Part shown: piece after piece, positions 17,615 to 25,615 of the stretch
Layout of the letters: each line of letters begins with the position of its first letter
Numbering within the stretch: position 1 is the first letter of the stretch
NCBI RefSeq assembly: GCF_014905555.1
Contig: NZ_BNGS01000002.1
Coordinates: 682,001-746,000 of the forward strand
Direction: 5' to 3'
Source of the DNA: Streptomyces sp. Y2F8-2
GTDB taxonomy: Bacteria > Actinomycetota > Actinomycetes > Streptomycetales > Streptomycetaceae
DNA: 64,000 nucleotides
Position numbers and translations under genes: made by a program
The notes under the pieces: model-generated
Database searches by the model: none
Told to the model about the DNA's origin: nothing
The model's input: only the letters and a program-made list of their open reading frames with translations

Positions 17615-18321
17615 CGGGGCGCGTCCTTAAGGGCGAGTGCGGACGGTTCGGGTCGTGCGGTGGCCTTGCGCCTCCTGCCGGTGCCGCGTGGCATCCACGG
17701 CGTCAGCAGGACGCGTACCAGAACGAGGAGGGCGTCGACGAGGATCGCGAGGACGGCCGTGGTGACCACGGAGTTCACCGCGAGGACGGGCCGGTGGTAG
17801 AACATCGCGTCGGCGAGGAGATTGCCGAGCGCGCCCTGGTTGCCGATGAGGGCGCCGACGCTGACCAGGCTGATGCTGGAGACGGTCGCGACCCTGAGGC
17901 CGGCCAGGATGGCGGGCGCGGCGATCGGCAACTGCACCTGCAGATAGCGCCGTACGGGCCCGATGCCCATGGCGGTGGCCGCCGCCAGCGTCTCCTGCGG
18001 CACCGACCGGACACCGTCGACGATCGCCGGGACCAGGACCACCAGGCTGTAGACGGCGAGCGGGATCATCACGGTGAGCTCGGTCTGACCGGTGTAGTCG
18101 ATGAGCACGACGAAGAACGCCAGCGACGGGATGGCGTACAGGACCGTCGTCACACCGAGGACGGGCGGGTACAGCCAGCGGAAGCGGACGCACAGCTGGG
18201 CGATCGGCAGCGCGGCGACCAGACCGGCGAGGACCGGCAGCAGGGCCTCCCTCAGGTGCAGTCCGATCAGCCCCAGCCAGCTGTGCTGGAGGTCGCTCGG
18301 GATGTCGAAGAACCCGTTCAT
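17611..18321 (-). CDS. OpuC-type ABC transporter permease
   Basis: 236 residues. Similar fold to its neighbour; EAA loop AAATAMGIGPVRRYLQVQLPIAAPAILAGLRVATVSSISLVSVGALIG. The long basic C-terminal tail is cytosolic. ATG 18321 overlaps the stop of the ATPase gene (ATGA), and its own stop overlaps the next permease, so the three are tightly coupled. Confidence 0.9.
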   Translation of the reverse strand: MNGFFDIPSDLQHSWLGLIGLHLREALLPVLAGLVAALPIAQLCVRFRWLYPPVLGVTTVLYAIPSLAFFVVLIDYTGQTELTVMIPLAVYSLVVLVPAIVDGVRSVPQETLAAATAMGIGPVRRYLQVQLPIAAPAILAGLRVATVSSISLVSVGALIGNQGALGNLLADAMFYHRPVLAVNSVVTTAVLAILVDALLVLVRVLLTPWMPRGTGRRRKATARPEPSALALKDAPR

Positions 18322-19448
18322 CCGGCGACCTTCGTGTCGCTGAGGCCCTCGGCGTGGGCGCTGCGGATCGCCTCGGCGATGGTGGCCTGCGAGACCACGC
18401 CGACCACCCGGCCGCTGTCGTCCACCGCGACGGCCCACCCGGTGGGCGAGAGCACGGCGCCGTCGAGCGCGGCCCGCAGCGAGTCCTTGCCGTGGGCGAA
18501 CGGCCGCCCGTACGGCAGCAGCCTCTCCGGCGCGATGTCCCCGGCGGTCAGTTCGCCCGGCTCGCTCCAGCCGAGCGGTCGGCCGTCGAGGTCGGTGACC
18601 AGCAGGTACGGCACCTCGGGCGTGGCGTGGGAGGCGATCTGCCCGGCGGTGGAGTCGACGGCGACGATCGGGGTCTTGAGCAGCTGAAGGGTCTCGGAGG
18701 TGAAGAACGACAGCCGCCGGATGCCGCGGTCCGTGCCGAGGAAGTCCTCCACGAAGGCGTCGGCGGGGGACGACAGCAGTTCGGCGGGCGGTGCGAACTG
18801 GGCGAGCCGGCCGCCGGTGCGCAGAACGGCGACCATGGTGCCGAGCCGGATCGCCTCGTCGATGTCATGGGTGACGAAGACGATCGTCTTGCCCAACTCG
18901 TCCTGGATCCGGAGCAGTTCCTCCTGCAGGCCCTTGCGCACGATCGGGTCGACGGCGGAGAACGGCTCGTCCATCAGCAGCACCGGCGGATCGGCGGCGA
19001 GTGCCCGGGCCACGCCGACGCGCTGCTGCTGTCCGCCGGAGAGCTGGTAGGGGTACCGCTTGGCGAGGGAGGCGTCGAGCCCGACCCGTTCCATCAGCTC
19101 CCGGGCCCGGTCGCGGGCGCGGTTCTTGCTCCAGCCGAGCAGTCGGGGCACGGTGGCGATGTTGTCGACGATGGTGCGGTGCGGGAAGAGCCCGGCGTTC
19201 TGGATCACGTAGCCCATGGACCGGCGCAGGACGTTGACCGGCTGCTCGCCGATGTCGACGCCGTCGAGGGTGATCGTGCCCTCGCTCGGCTCGACCATCC
19301 GGTTGATCATGCGCAGGGTCGTGGTCTTGCCGCAGCCCGAGGGGCCGACGAGGACGGTGATCGAGTGGTCCGGTATCTCCAGAGACAGCCTGTCGACCGC
19401 CACCGTGCCGTCCGGATACCGCTTCGTGACTGAATCTATCCGTATCAA
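18318..19448 (-). CDS. OpuC-type ABC transporter ATPase with C-terminal CBS pair
   Basis: 376 residues. Walker A GPSGCGKTTTL, Q loop VIQNAGLFPH, signature LSGGQQQRV, Walker B VLLMDEPFSAVD and switch His in FVTHDIDEA. After residue ~250 two CBS modules follow (PIVAVDSTAGQIASHATPEVPYLLVTDLDG and LRAALDGAVLSPTGWAVAVDDSGRVVGVV); in OpuA/OpuC homologues these sense ionic strength or cyclic di-AMP and gate uptake. TTG 19448 fits the family N terminus (LIRIDSVTKRYPDG) with AAGGG ~10 bases upstream; no ATG fits. First gene of the operon. Confidence 0.9.
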   Translation of the reverse strand: MIRIDSVTKRYPDGTVAVDRLSLEIPDHSITVLVGPSGCGKTTTLRMINRMVEPSEGTITLDGVDIGEQPVNVLRRSMGYVIQNAGLFPHRTIVDNIATVPRLLGWSKNRARDRARELMERVGLDASLAKRYPYQLSGGQQQRVGVARALAADPPVLLMDEPFSAVDPIVRKGLQEELLRIQDELGKTIVFVTHDIDEAIRLGTMVAVLRTGGRLAQFAPPAELLSSPADAFVEDFLGTDRGIRRLSFFTSETLQLLKTPIVAVDSTAGQIASHATPEVPYLLVTDLDGRPLGWSEPGELTAGDIAPERLLPYGRPFAHGKDSLRAALDGAVLSPTGWAVAVDDSGRVVGVVSQATIAEAIRSAHAEGLSDTKVAG

Positions 19449-19607
19449 AACGCCGAATGCCCTTCGGGTGTGGCGGAGAGCGGCCTCAAGTCGGCCGACG
19501 CACGGGCCGTTGCGGGGAGAGTGTAGACGGCGTGTGTTGCGGCGCTGTGGCGTGCGGGACGGACCTGAGGGAGCCGACGGGGGCGGGCCGAAGGTGAATC
19601 CTTGACT

Positions 19608-19629
19608 TGCGGGTTTGCGCAAATCCGCA
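19608..19629 (+). promoter_or_regulatory. 22-bp palindrome, candidate operator of the ctaG-like gene
   Basis: TGCGGGTTTGC (19608-19618) mirrors GCAAATCCGCA (19619-19629) with one mismatched pair; the centre TTTGCGCAAA is perfect. It directly follows TTGACT (19602-19607), a -35 candidate, and ends 14 bases before ATG 19643. The geometry suits an ArsR-, CsoR- or TetR-type repressor of a metal-linked gene; the regulator is not in the window. Confidence 0.5.
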
Positions 19630-19642
19630 GGCGAGGGAGAGC

Positions 19643-20650
19643 ATGACCGGCATGCCGCTGAACGAGATGGCCATGACGACGGCGAGCCTGCCGCAGCTCA
19701 GCACGGGGCGGCTGCTGTCCTCGTGGCACCTCGACGTCCCGGCGCTCCTCCTGGTCCTCCTCCTCGGCACGCTCTACGGCTGGGGCGTCCTGAGACTGAG
19801 ACGCCGGGGCGAGCCCTGGCCCGCGGCCCGCACCGCGGCTTTCGCGCTGCTGGGCCTCGGCACGCTCGTCGTGGCGACCATGTCCGCGCTCGCGGTGTAC
19901 GACCACGCGCTGTTCTGGCCCGCCGCGGTGCAGAACGTCCTGCTCGACCTGATCGCTCCCCTCGGCCTGGCGCTGGGCGACCCGCTGCATCTGGCGGTCC
20001 GCGCCCTGCCCGAGCGTGCCTCGGGGCGGGTGCGGCGGGCGATGGCCGGGCGGGTGGTGCGGCTGCTCACCTTCCCCCTGGTCAGCACGGCCCTGGTGCT
20101 CGCCACCGAGCTGACGGTGTACTTCACGCCGTACTTCGCGACCGCGCTGCGCCTCGGCTGGCTGCACGAGCTGATGTATCTCCACCTGCTGCTCGCCGGG
20201 ACGCTGTTCGTCGTGCCGGTCCTCACCCACGAGGGGGCGCTGCCCGCCTGGTGCACGCACCCGGTGCGCGCGGCGCTGGTGTTCGTGGACGGGATCGTCG
20301 ACGCGGTACCGGGGATCGTGGTGATGACCCACGGCACGCTGATCGCCGGCGCCTGGTACGTGCACCACGCCCCGCCGTGGGATCCGGACGTGCACCACGA
20401 CCAGCAGCTCGGCGGCGGCGCGATGATCAGCATCGCGGAGCTGGTGGCGCTGCCCTTCCTGCTCGCGATCCTGGTGCAGTGGGCGCGCACGGAGCGCGCC
20501 CGGACCGTCGCGCTGGACCGCCGGCTGGAGACGGAGCTGGTCCCCGCGGCCCCCGCCCCCGGGCAGACGGCCGACGAGGACCGCGTACGCCCCTGGTGGG
20601 AGACGGAGGACAACGAGGTGGCCCAGCGCATCCGCCGGCAGCGGGACTGA
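19643..20650 (+). CDS. CtaG-family cytochrome c oxidase assembly protein
   Basis: 335 residues with about seven helices. Histidine-rich loops match the caa3_CtaG family: ALAVYDHALFWPAAVQNVLLDLIAPLGLALGDPLHL, YLHLLLAGTLFVVPVLTHE, and the exoplasmic WYVHHAPPWDPDVHHDQQLGGG, probable copper or haem ligands. Members help insert copper into the oxidase or act in copper handling. ATG 19643 has GAGGGA; earlier in-frame starts would overlap the palindrome. Stand-alone, divergent from the OpuC operon and convergent with the NRAMP gene (18-base gap). Confidence 0.88.
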   Translation: MTGMPLNEMAMTTASLPQLSTGRLLSSWHLDVPALLLVLLLGTLYGWGVLRLRRRGEPWPAARTAAFALLGLGTLVVATMSALAVYDHALFWPAAVQNVLLDLIAPLGLALGDPLHLAVRALPERASGRVRRAMAGRVVRLLTFPLVSTALVLATELTVYFTPYFATALRLGWLHELMYLHLLLAGTLFVVPVLTHEGALPAWCTHPVRAALVFVDGIVDAVPGIVVMTHGTLIAGAWYVHHAPPWDPDVHHDQQLGGGAMISIAELVALPFLLAILVQWARTERARTVALDRRLETELVPAAPAPGQTADEDRVRPWWETEDNEVAQRIRRQRD

Positions 20651-20668
20651 CTTGCTCACGGGGGGGAC

Positions 20669-21973
20669 TCAGGCGAGGCCGAACCAGCCGAGGACGGTCT
20701 GCCCGAGCAGGATCGTGGACATGGTGGCCACGCCGACGACCACCGCGGTGGCGGCGATGCGGTAGCGGGGTCCGTTGGCGGCCGGTCCGAGCACGGTGCG
20801 GCGGTTGGTCAGCACCAGCAGGTAGACCAGGACGACCGGGCTGATCAGGCCCTGCAGGACCTGCGTGCCGATCAGCAGCCGGATGACGTCGATCGGGGTC
20901 ATGGCCAGGGTGGCGCCCAGGACGATCTGGGCGGTGAACAGGCCGAGGAAGAGCGGGGCGTCGCGGAAGCTGCGCGAGACGGAGCGTTCCACGCCGGCGG
21001 CCTCACCGATGGCGTAGCTGGCCGACAGCGGGACGACGGCTCCGGCGAGCGCGGAGGCACCGATCAGGCCCAGCGCGAACAACAGTTCAGCGTTCTGTCC
21101 CGCGACGGGTTTCAGCGCCTCGGCGGCCTGGGCGGCGGAGTTCAGCGGACCGGTGCCGCCGATCGCGGCGGCGGTGGCGATGATGATGGTCAGGCTGATG
21201 ACACAGGCGAACACCGCGCCGAGGACGGCGTCGGCGCGGATCAGCGGGTAGTCGGCGGGTTTGGCGCCGCGGTCGACGACACCGGCGGCGGCGTAGAACT
21301 GCATGTAGGGGCTGACCGTGGTGCCGATCAGGGCGACCGCGAGCAGGATGAAGTCCTTGCTCGGCTCGACGTGCGGGACGACGAGGTGGCGGCCGACCGC
21401 CGCCCAGTCGGGGTGGCCGAGGATCATCGCGACCGGATAGGCGAAGAACGCCAGCGACATGATCAGGAAGATGCGTTCGGCCCAGTGGTAGGAGCCGAAC
21501 AGCACCAGCGCCCACAGCAGGATCGCGGCCGGCGGGATGACCGCCCACTTGGGCACCCCCAGCAGTTCGAAGGCGGCGCCGATGCCCGCGAACTCGCTGA
21601 CGACCAGACCGGTGTTGGCCAGTAGCAGGCAGAACACCGCGAGCGCGGTCAGGCGCAGGCTGAACTGTTCGCGGATCAGGGCGCCGAGGCCCTTGCCGGT
21701 GTACGCGCCGAGGCGGACGGCCATCTCCTGCACCATCACCAGGGCGACGGTCACCAGGACCATGAAGAACAGGGTGCCGTAGGCGAACTGGGAGCCGGCC
21801 GAGGCATAGGTGGCGATCCCGGCCGCGTCGTTGCCGGCGTTGGCCGCGACCAGCCCGGGGCCCGCGATCGCGGCGACCATGGTCAGGCGGCGCCATCCCG
21901 TGGGGCGGGCGGCGGGCGCGCCGGTGGTGCCCGGTGCCGTGGTCGTCGGGGGCGTGTGAAGGTCGCGGGTCAC
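20669..21973 (-). CDS. NRAMP-family divalent metal transporter with altered metal-site motifs (Mg2+ candidate)
   Basis: 434 residues, about eleven helices after a Thr/Pro-rich N terminus. TM1 reads GPGLVAANAGNDAAG: aligned to the canonical DPGN motif, the Asp is kept but Asn becomes Gly. TM6 reads IGTTVSPYMQFY where Mn/Fe NRAMPs have a Met-Pro-His core, so the metal-coordinating Met and the His are replaced. Such changes occur in NRAMP-related magnesium transporters, as I recall. GTG 21973 overlaps the stop of the upstream MgtE-N/CBS gene (GTGA) and has AGGAGG 8 bases upstream. The tight coupling suggests that the upstream protein regulates this permease. Fe/Mn transport cannot be excluded. 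Confidence 0.85.
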   Translation of the reverse strand: MTRDLHTPPTTTAPGTTGAPAARPTGWRRLTMVAAIAGPGLVAANAGNDAAGIATYASAGSQFAYGTLFFMVLVTVALVMVQEMAVRLGAYTGKGLGALIREQFSLRLTALAVFCLLLANTGLVVSEFAGIGAAFELLGVPKWAVIPPAAILLWALVLFGSYHWAERIFLIMSLAFFAYPVAMILGHPDWAAVGRHLVVPHVEPSKDFILLAVALIGTTVSPYMQFYAAAGVVDRGAKPADYPLIRADAVLGAVFACVISLTIIIATAAAIGGTGPLNSAAQAAEALKPVAGQNAELLFALGLIGASALAGAVVPLSASYAIGEAAGVERSVSRSFRDAPLFLGLFTAQIVLGATLAMTPIDVIRLLIGTQVLQGLISPVVLVYLLVLTNRRTVLGPAANGPRYRIAATAVVVGVATMSTILLGQTVLGWFGLA

Positions 21974-23337
21974 TGGAGGAACCTCCTGAAGTGCACGCGC
22001 CCGCGTTCGGGCAGCAGGGCGTCGAGCAGGTCGTCGGCCAGGATCCGGCCGAGGGGACGGTCGGTGTCGTCGACCACCAGCAGCGAGGAGGCGCGGGCGG
22101 CGACCAGCTGGTCGGCGGCCTCGGACAGCGGTGTGTCCGCGCGCACGGTGACCGGAGGACCGAACTGGGCCCGCCAGGCCACCAGATCGGCCACCGGGGC
22201 CGCGTCCTCGGCCACCGCCAGGTCGAACAGCGCCATGTCGCACAGCAGCCGGCCCTCGTCGTCCACGACGGCGACGGCGTCGATCTCGGTACGGTGCTCG
22301 GCCTGCTCGGCCAGCCGGGCCCGCACCTGGGCCACGGTCGCGTCCCGGTGAACGGTGATCAGCAGGGTGGTCATGGCGCCGCCCGCGGTGCCCTCCCGGT
22401 GCGCCAGCAGCCGGCGCAGCTCCGCGGACCGGTCGTCCGGCATACGGGTGAGCAGTGACTCGCGTTCCTCCGGGGTGAGGTCGCGCAGCGCGTCGGCCGC
22501 CTCGTCCGGCTCCATCTCGTCCACCAGCCGGGCGGCGTGCTCGGGCTGCGCCTCCCGCAGCAGGGCCTCCAGCTCGGCCGGTTCCATCTCCTCCAGTGCG
22601 TCGGCGGCCTGTTCGGGCTCGAGCCAGCCCAGCAGTTGCTGCCGTTCGGCGCGGCCGAGGTCCTCGAGGATGTCGGCGAGGTCGGCCGGGCGCAGCCGGT
22701 GCAGCGCGGTCCGGGAGGCGCGCAACCGCACCTCGGGCGGCCCCTCCGTGGCCTCCTCGGCGAACGGGGCCACCGCCTGCCAGTCCAGGACCCGCTCGGG
22801 AGTCGGCCGGGCCTGCCAGCGGCGCGGGCCCAGCCGGCGCAGCAGGGTGGGCAGCGAGACGTCCACCCCGACCAGGACGACGCGGTCGACGAGCGGCGCC
22901 AGGTACAGGTCGGCGGCGCGCGTCACCTGGACCCCGTCCACGTCGACCAGTTGGTGGTCGAGGACGTCCCTGGCCAGCAGCGCCTCGCCGGGGCGGCGGG
23001 AGAAGTCCCGCAGGTCCACTCGGGCGGCGCGCAGCCGCACGTGTCCGGCGTGCACCTTGCCGATGGCGTCGGCGGCCAGGAAGGTGCGCCGCCGCCCGAT
23101 GCGCAGGATCAGCCCGGTGACGGGCGGGTACGACTCCGCCCCGTAGAGCCGGGCGACGACGTCCACGAGGCGGCCGACCTCCTCGCCGGCCTGGTTGGTG
23201 ACGGGTCCGCCGACCAGTCCGGCCAGGGAGACCAGGGAGCCGCGGACCGCCTTGGAGGCGGTGGCGCGTCGCTCCAGACGGACGCGGCGGTCACGCAGCC
23301 GGGCGCCGGTGGACATGAGCAGCGTGTGGGAAGCCAT
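21970..23337 (-). CDS. PRC-barrel + MgtE N-domain + CBS-pair protein without a channel
   Basis: 455 residues. An N-terminal PRC-barrel-like module (GPVTNQAGEEVGRLVDVVARL and a second copy around ALLARDVLDHQLVDVDGVQV), then the superhelical MgtE N domain (residues ~215-330: LRPADLADILEDLGRAERQQLLGWL, EPEQAADALEEMEPAELEALL, MEPDEAADALRDL), and two CBS motifs (TLLITVHRDATVAQVRARL and PPVTVRADTPLSEAADQLV). In MgtE these cytosolic parts bind Mg2+ and close the channel; here the transmembrane domain is absent. It overlaps the NRAMP gene. I infer a split Mg2+ sensor acting on that permease. ATG 23337 follows a GAGGGGG SD next to a small hairpin. Confidence 0.87.
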   Translation of the reverse strand: MASHTLLMSTGARLRDRRVRLERRATASKAVRGSLVSLAGLVGGPVTNQAGEEVGRLVDVVARLYGAESYPPVTGLILRIGRRRTFLAADAIGKVHAGHVRLRAARVDLRDFSRRPGEALLARDVLDHQLVDVDGVQVTRAADLYLAPLVDRVVLVGVDVSLPTLLRRLGPRRWQARPTPERVLDWQAVAPFAEEATEGPPEVRLRASRTALHRLRPADLADILEDLGRAERQQLLGWLEPEQAADALEEMEPAELEALLREAQPEHAARLVDEMEPDEAADALRDLTPEERESLLTRMPDDRSAELRRLLAHREGTAGGAMTTLLITVHRDATVAQVRARLAEQAEHRTEIDAVAVVDDEGRLLCDMALFDLAVAEDAAPVADLVAWRAQFGPPVTVRADTPLSEAADQLVAARASSLLVVDDTDRPLGRILADDLLDALLPERGRVHFRRFLQ

Positions 23338-23418
23338 GAGGAACACCCCCTCGCCCCGTCGGGGCGGGGCACCGGGCGGCCCGTGGCAGCCGCCTTCCCG
23401 CTGGTGCGCACACGACAA

Positions 23419-23442
23419 CACGCGGCCCGGCGGGGCCGCGTG
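23419..23442 (-). promoter_or_regulatory. 10-bp perfect hairpin in the mgtE-N/NRAMP leader
   Basis: Arms 23419-23428 and 23433-23442 pair perfectly around a 4-base loop. On the minus strand it comes 26 bases after the leader-peptide stop and 81 bases before ATG 23337. A second hairpin (arms 23352-23357 and 23361-23366) abuts the SD of that gene. This is the layout of a translation- or transcription-attenuation leader. No M-box consensus is recognised. Confidence 0.5.
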
Positions 23443-23468
23443 CGGCACCGGCTCGAGTCGCCGGGCGG

Positions 23469-23558
23469 TCAGCGGGGAAGCACGTGCTGCCCCGGGCCGC
23501 GGAAGGACGACCAGGACAACGCGGAACGGGGCCGACTATGGCCCGGACTACTGTCCAT
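23469..23558 (-). CDS. 29-codon leader peptide (uORF) of the mgtE-N/NRAMP operon
   Basis: ATG 23558 is preceded by a textbook SD (GGAGGAGG, 23570-23563, then CGAG). The frame runs 29 codons, starting MDSSPGHS and ending QHVLPR before TGA (23471-23469). It has four prolines, at positions 5, 10, 22 and 28, and is basic and Ser-rich. It ends 131 bases before the mgtE-N start and is followed by two hairpins. Proline-containing leader peptides control Mg2+ transporter genes in enterobacteria (mgtL, mgtP) by stalling or destabilising ribosomes; an analogous role is inferred. The spacer 23559-23777 holds no other gene that I can support. Confidence 0.45.
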   Translation of the reverse strand: MDSSPGHSRPRSALSWSSFRGPGQHVLPR

Positions 23559-23777
23559 CTCGCCTCCTCCCGGTCCCGGCGTCGGAGCTGATGCCACGGC
23601 AGGCGACGTCTGCGCGGCCGGTCAAGGGTACGACGCCGCATGGTGCCACCGGGCGGTGTGACCGGATTGTTGGGGAACCCTTACCGGTGCCTTTCCGGTC
23701 GTGGATCTTCCGCCCCGTACGGTTGCGGTGGTGCGGCGGCTGTCCGTCGCCGACCTTTCGACCAGCTGGGAGTGTGG

Positions 23778-24662
23778 ATGACGACCGGTCGCCGGGCCGT
23801 GCTGGCCGCCATGGCGTCCAGCGTGCTCGCCGGATGCGCGGGCCGGAAGAGCGCGACGAGCGGCGGGACGCCCACGTCCGGCCCGCCCGGCGCGCCCGCA
23901 CCGAACGCCACGGCCACCCCGGCGCCCACCCCTTCGGCGACGGCGACGGCGACGGCGGTGACCCGTGCCGAGATCGTGGCCCGCTACGGTCATGCCGTGC
24001 CGCACACCTGGGGCTTCCAGGCCCCGGGGGTGGTGCACACGCTGCCGAAGGGCAAGCGTGAGATCGCGCTGACCTTCGACGCCTGCGGCGGCCCGGGCGG
24101 CGACGGCTACGACAAGGCCCTGATCGACTTCCTGCGCAGCCGGGAGGTACCGGCGACCCTCTTCATCAACTCCCGCTGGATCGACGCCAACCCGGCCCTC
24201 TTCCGCCGGCTGGCCGCCGAGCCGCTGTTCGAGATCGCCAACCACGGCACCCGGCACCGCCCGCTGTCCGTCACCGGGCGCTCCGCCTACGGCATCCCCG
24301 GCACCCGGGACGCCGGAGAGGTCTACGACGAGATCGCCGGCAACCGGGCCGAGCTCACCCGGCTGCTGGGCGCCCCGCCGCGCTTCTTCCGGTCCGGCAC
24401 CGCTTACTGCGACGACGTCGCGGCACGGATCGTCACCGACCTCGGGGAACGCTTCGCGAGCTTCTCGGTCAACGGAGACGGCGGCGCCACCTTCACCCCC
24501 GAGCAGGTGCGCACCACGGTCGGGTCCGCGCCCGGCGGCTCCATCGTCATCTGCCACATGAACCACCCCGAGGGCGGCACCGCCCGGGGCATCGCCGCCG
24601 CGGTACCGCGGCTGCTGGCGAACGGTCGCACCTTCGTACGCCTGTCGGACGCGCTGGACTGA
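23778..24662 (+). CDS. polysaccharide deacetylase (NodB domain) lipoprotein
   Basis: 294 residues. The signal TTGRRAVLAAMASSVLAGC has a twin arginine and a lipobox (LAGC), then a Pro/Thr/Ala linker to ~60. NodB domain: ALTFDACGG carries the metal Asp (the usual TFDDG reads TFDACGG), NHGTRH gives the HxxxH metal ligands, and FRSGTAYCDD replaces the RxPxG motif. Such enzymes remove acetyl groups from peptidoglycan or exopolysaccharide. ATG 23778 has GGGAG 5 bases upstream; the in-frame GTG 23772 is less likely. It is divergent from the mgtE-N leader and convergent with cvnD. Confidence 0.85.
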   Translation: MTTGRRAVLAAMASSVLAGCAGRKSATSGGTPTSGPPGAPAPNATATPAPTPSATATATAVTRAEIVARYGHAVPHTWGFQAPGVVHTLPKGKREIALTFDACGGPGGDGYDKALIDFLRSREVPATLFINSRWIDANPALFRRLAAEPLFEIANHGTRHRPLSVTGRSAYGIPGTRDAGEVYDEIAGNRAELTRLLGAPPRFFRSGTAYCDDVAARIVTDLGERFASFSVNGDGGATFTPEQVRTTVGSAPGGSIVICHMNHPEGGTARGIAAAVPRLLANGRTFVRLSDALD

Positions 24663-24692
24663 CGGAGCGTCGGGGCCCTCGGCCAGGCCCAG

Positions 24693-25271
24693 TCACACCA
24701 CCGAGGCGATCAACTGGTCGATCAGGGCGATGAGGACGTCCCGGCACGACTCGCGCTCCCGCGCGTCGCACAGCAGCACCTGGACGTGCTCGGGCAGCGC
24801 CAGGGCCTCCCGGATCTCCTCGGGCGGGTAGGGGTGCTGCCCGTGGAAGCCGTTGACGGCGACGACGAAGGGGATGCCGCGGCGTTCGAAGAAGTCGATG
24901 GCGGCGAAGCTGGACTCCGGGCGGCGGACGTCGATGAGCACCACGGCGCCGAGCGCGCCGATCGCCAGGTCGTTCCACATGAACCAGAACCGCTGCTGAC
25001 CGGGCGTGCCGAAGAGGTACAGCACGAGGTCCCGGCCGATCGTGATGCGGCCGAAGTCCAGGGCCACGGTGGTGGCCCGTTTCTCCTCGATGCCGGCGAG
25101 GTCGTCGACGTCCAGCCCGGCGGTGGTGAGCGGTTCCTCGGTGCGCAGCGGGACGATCTCGCTGACCGACCCGACCATGGTGGTCTTGCCGACGCCGAAG
25201 CCCCCGGCGATGAGGATCTTCACCGTGTCGGGGGCCGGCGCCGGAGGGGTGGCGGTGTCAGAGCCGGCCAA
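24693..25271 (-). CDS. cvnD: conservon GTP-binding protein (CvnD)
   Basis: 192 residues, small Ras-like GTPase. P-loop GGFGVGKTTMVG, switch region TTAGLDVDD, VALDFGRITIGRDLVLYLFGTPGQQRFWFMW with the DxxG position changed to GTPG, and VAVNGFH in the NKxD position. This is the MglA-like ATP/GTP-binding protein of conservons. TTG 25271 is forced by an in-frame stop just upstream; GAGGG provides the SD. It overlaps cvnC by 14 bases. CvnD is thought to cycle GTP with CvnB (roadblock) at a membrane complex with CvnA. Confidence 0.92.
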   Translation of the reverse strand: MAGSDTATPPAPAPDTVKILIAGGFGVGKTTMVGSVSEIVPLRTEEPLTTAGLDVDDLAGIEEKRATTVALDFGRITIGRDLVLYLFGTPGQQRFWFMWNDLAIGALGAVVLIDVRRPESSFAAIDFFERRGIPFVVAVNGFHGQHPYPPEEIREALALPEHVQVLLCDARERESCRDVLIALIDQLIASVV

Positions 25272-25614
25272 GGCCGTCCCTCACTTTCTGCAGCAGTTGA
25301 AGGTCCGGAGTCCGGGAGACGGGGTGCGGCGGGCGGATGGTGATCCGGCCCGCCTCCAGCAGATCGCACAGCATGATCACGACCACGCTCACCGGCAGAT
25401 CGAGATGGGCCGCGAGCTCCGCCACAGCGATCGGCTCCGCGCACCGCTTCAGGATCCGCGCGTGCTCGGGCTGGAGCCGCGGCGCCCACGCGGGCGGCGG
25501 GTCCACCGCCGTCACCGTCGTGATGAGGGTGAAGTCGGCGCGGCTGGGCCGGGTCCGTCCGCCGGTCAGCGTGAACGGCCTGACCAGCCGGCCCGCCGCG
25601 TCGCCTCCGCTCAC
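25258..25614 (-). CDS. cvnC: conservon DUF742 protein (CvnC)
   Basis: 118 residues. RLVRPFTLTGGRTRPSR, then DFTLITTV, LQPEHARILKRCAEPIAVAELAAHLDLPVSVVVIMLCDLLEAGRI is the winged-helix-like DUF742 core. GTG 25614 begins one base after the cvnB stop; a longer in-frame start would overlap cvnB. It is the third member of the four-gene conservon, probably a scaffold in the CvnA-B-D complex. Confidence 0.92.
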   Translation of the reverse strand: MSGGDAAGRLVRPFTLTGGRTRPSRADFTLITTVTAVDPPPAWAPRLQPEHARILKRCAEPIAVAELAAHLDLPVSVVVIMLCDLLEAGRITIRPPHPVSRTPDLQLLQKVRDGLGRL

Positions 25615-25615
25615 C

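Noticed and set aside
23338..23620. M-box (ykoK) Mg2+ riboswitch in the mgtE-N leader
   Set aside because: No recognisable conserved M-box core; the uORF plus hairpins explain the leader better. A covariance-model search would decide.
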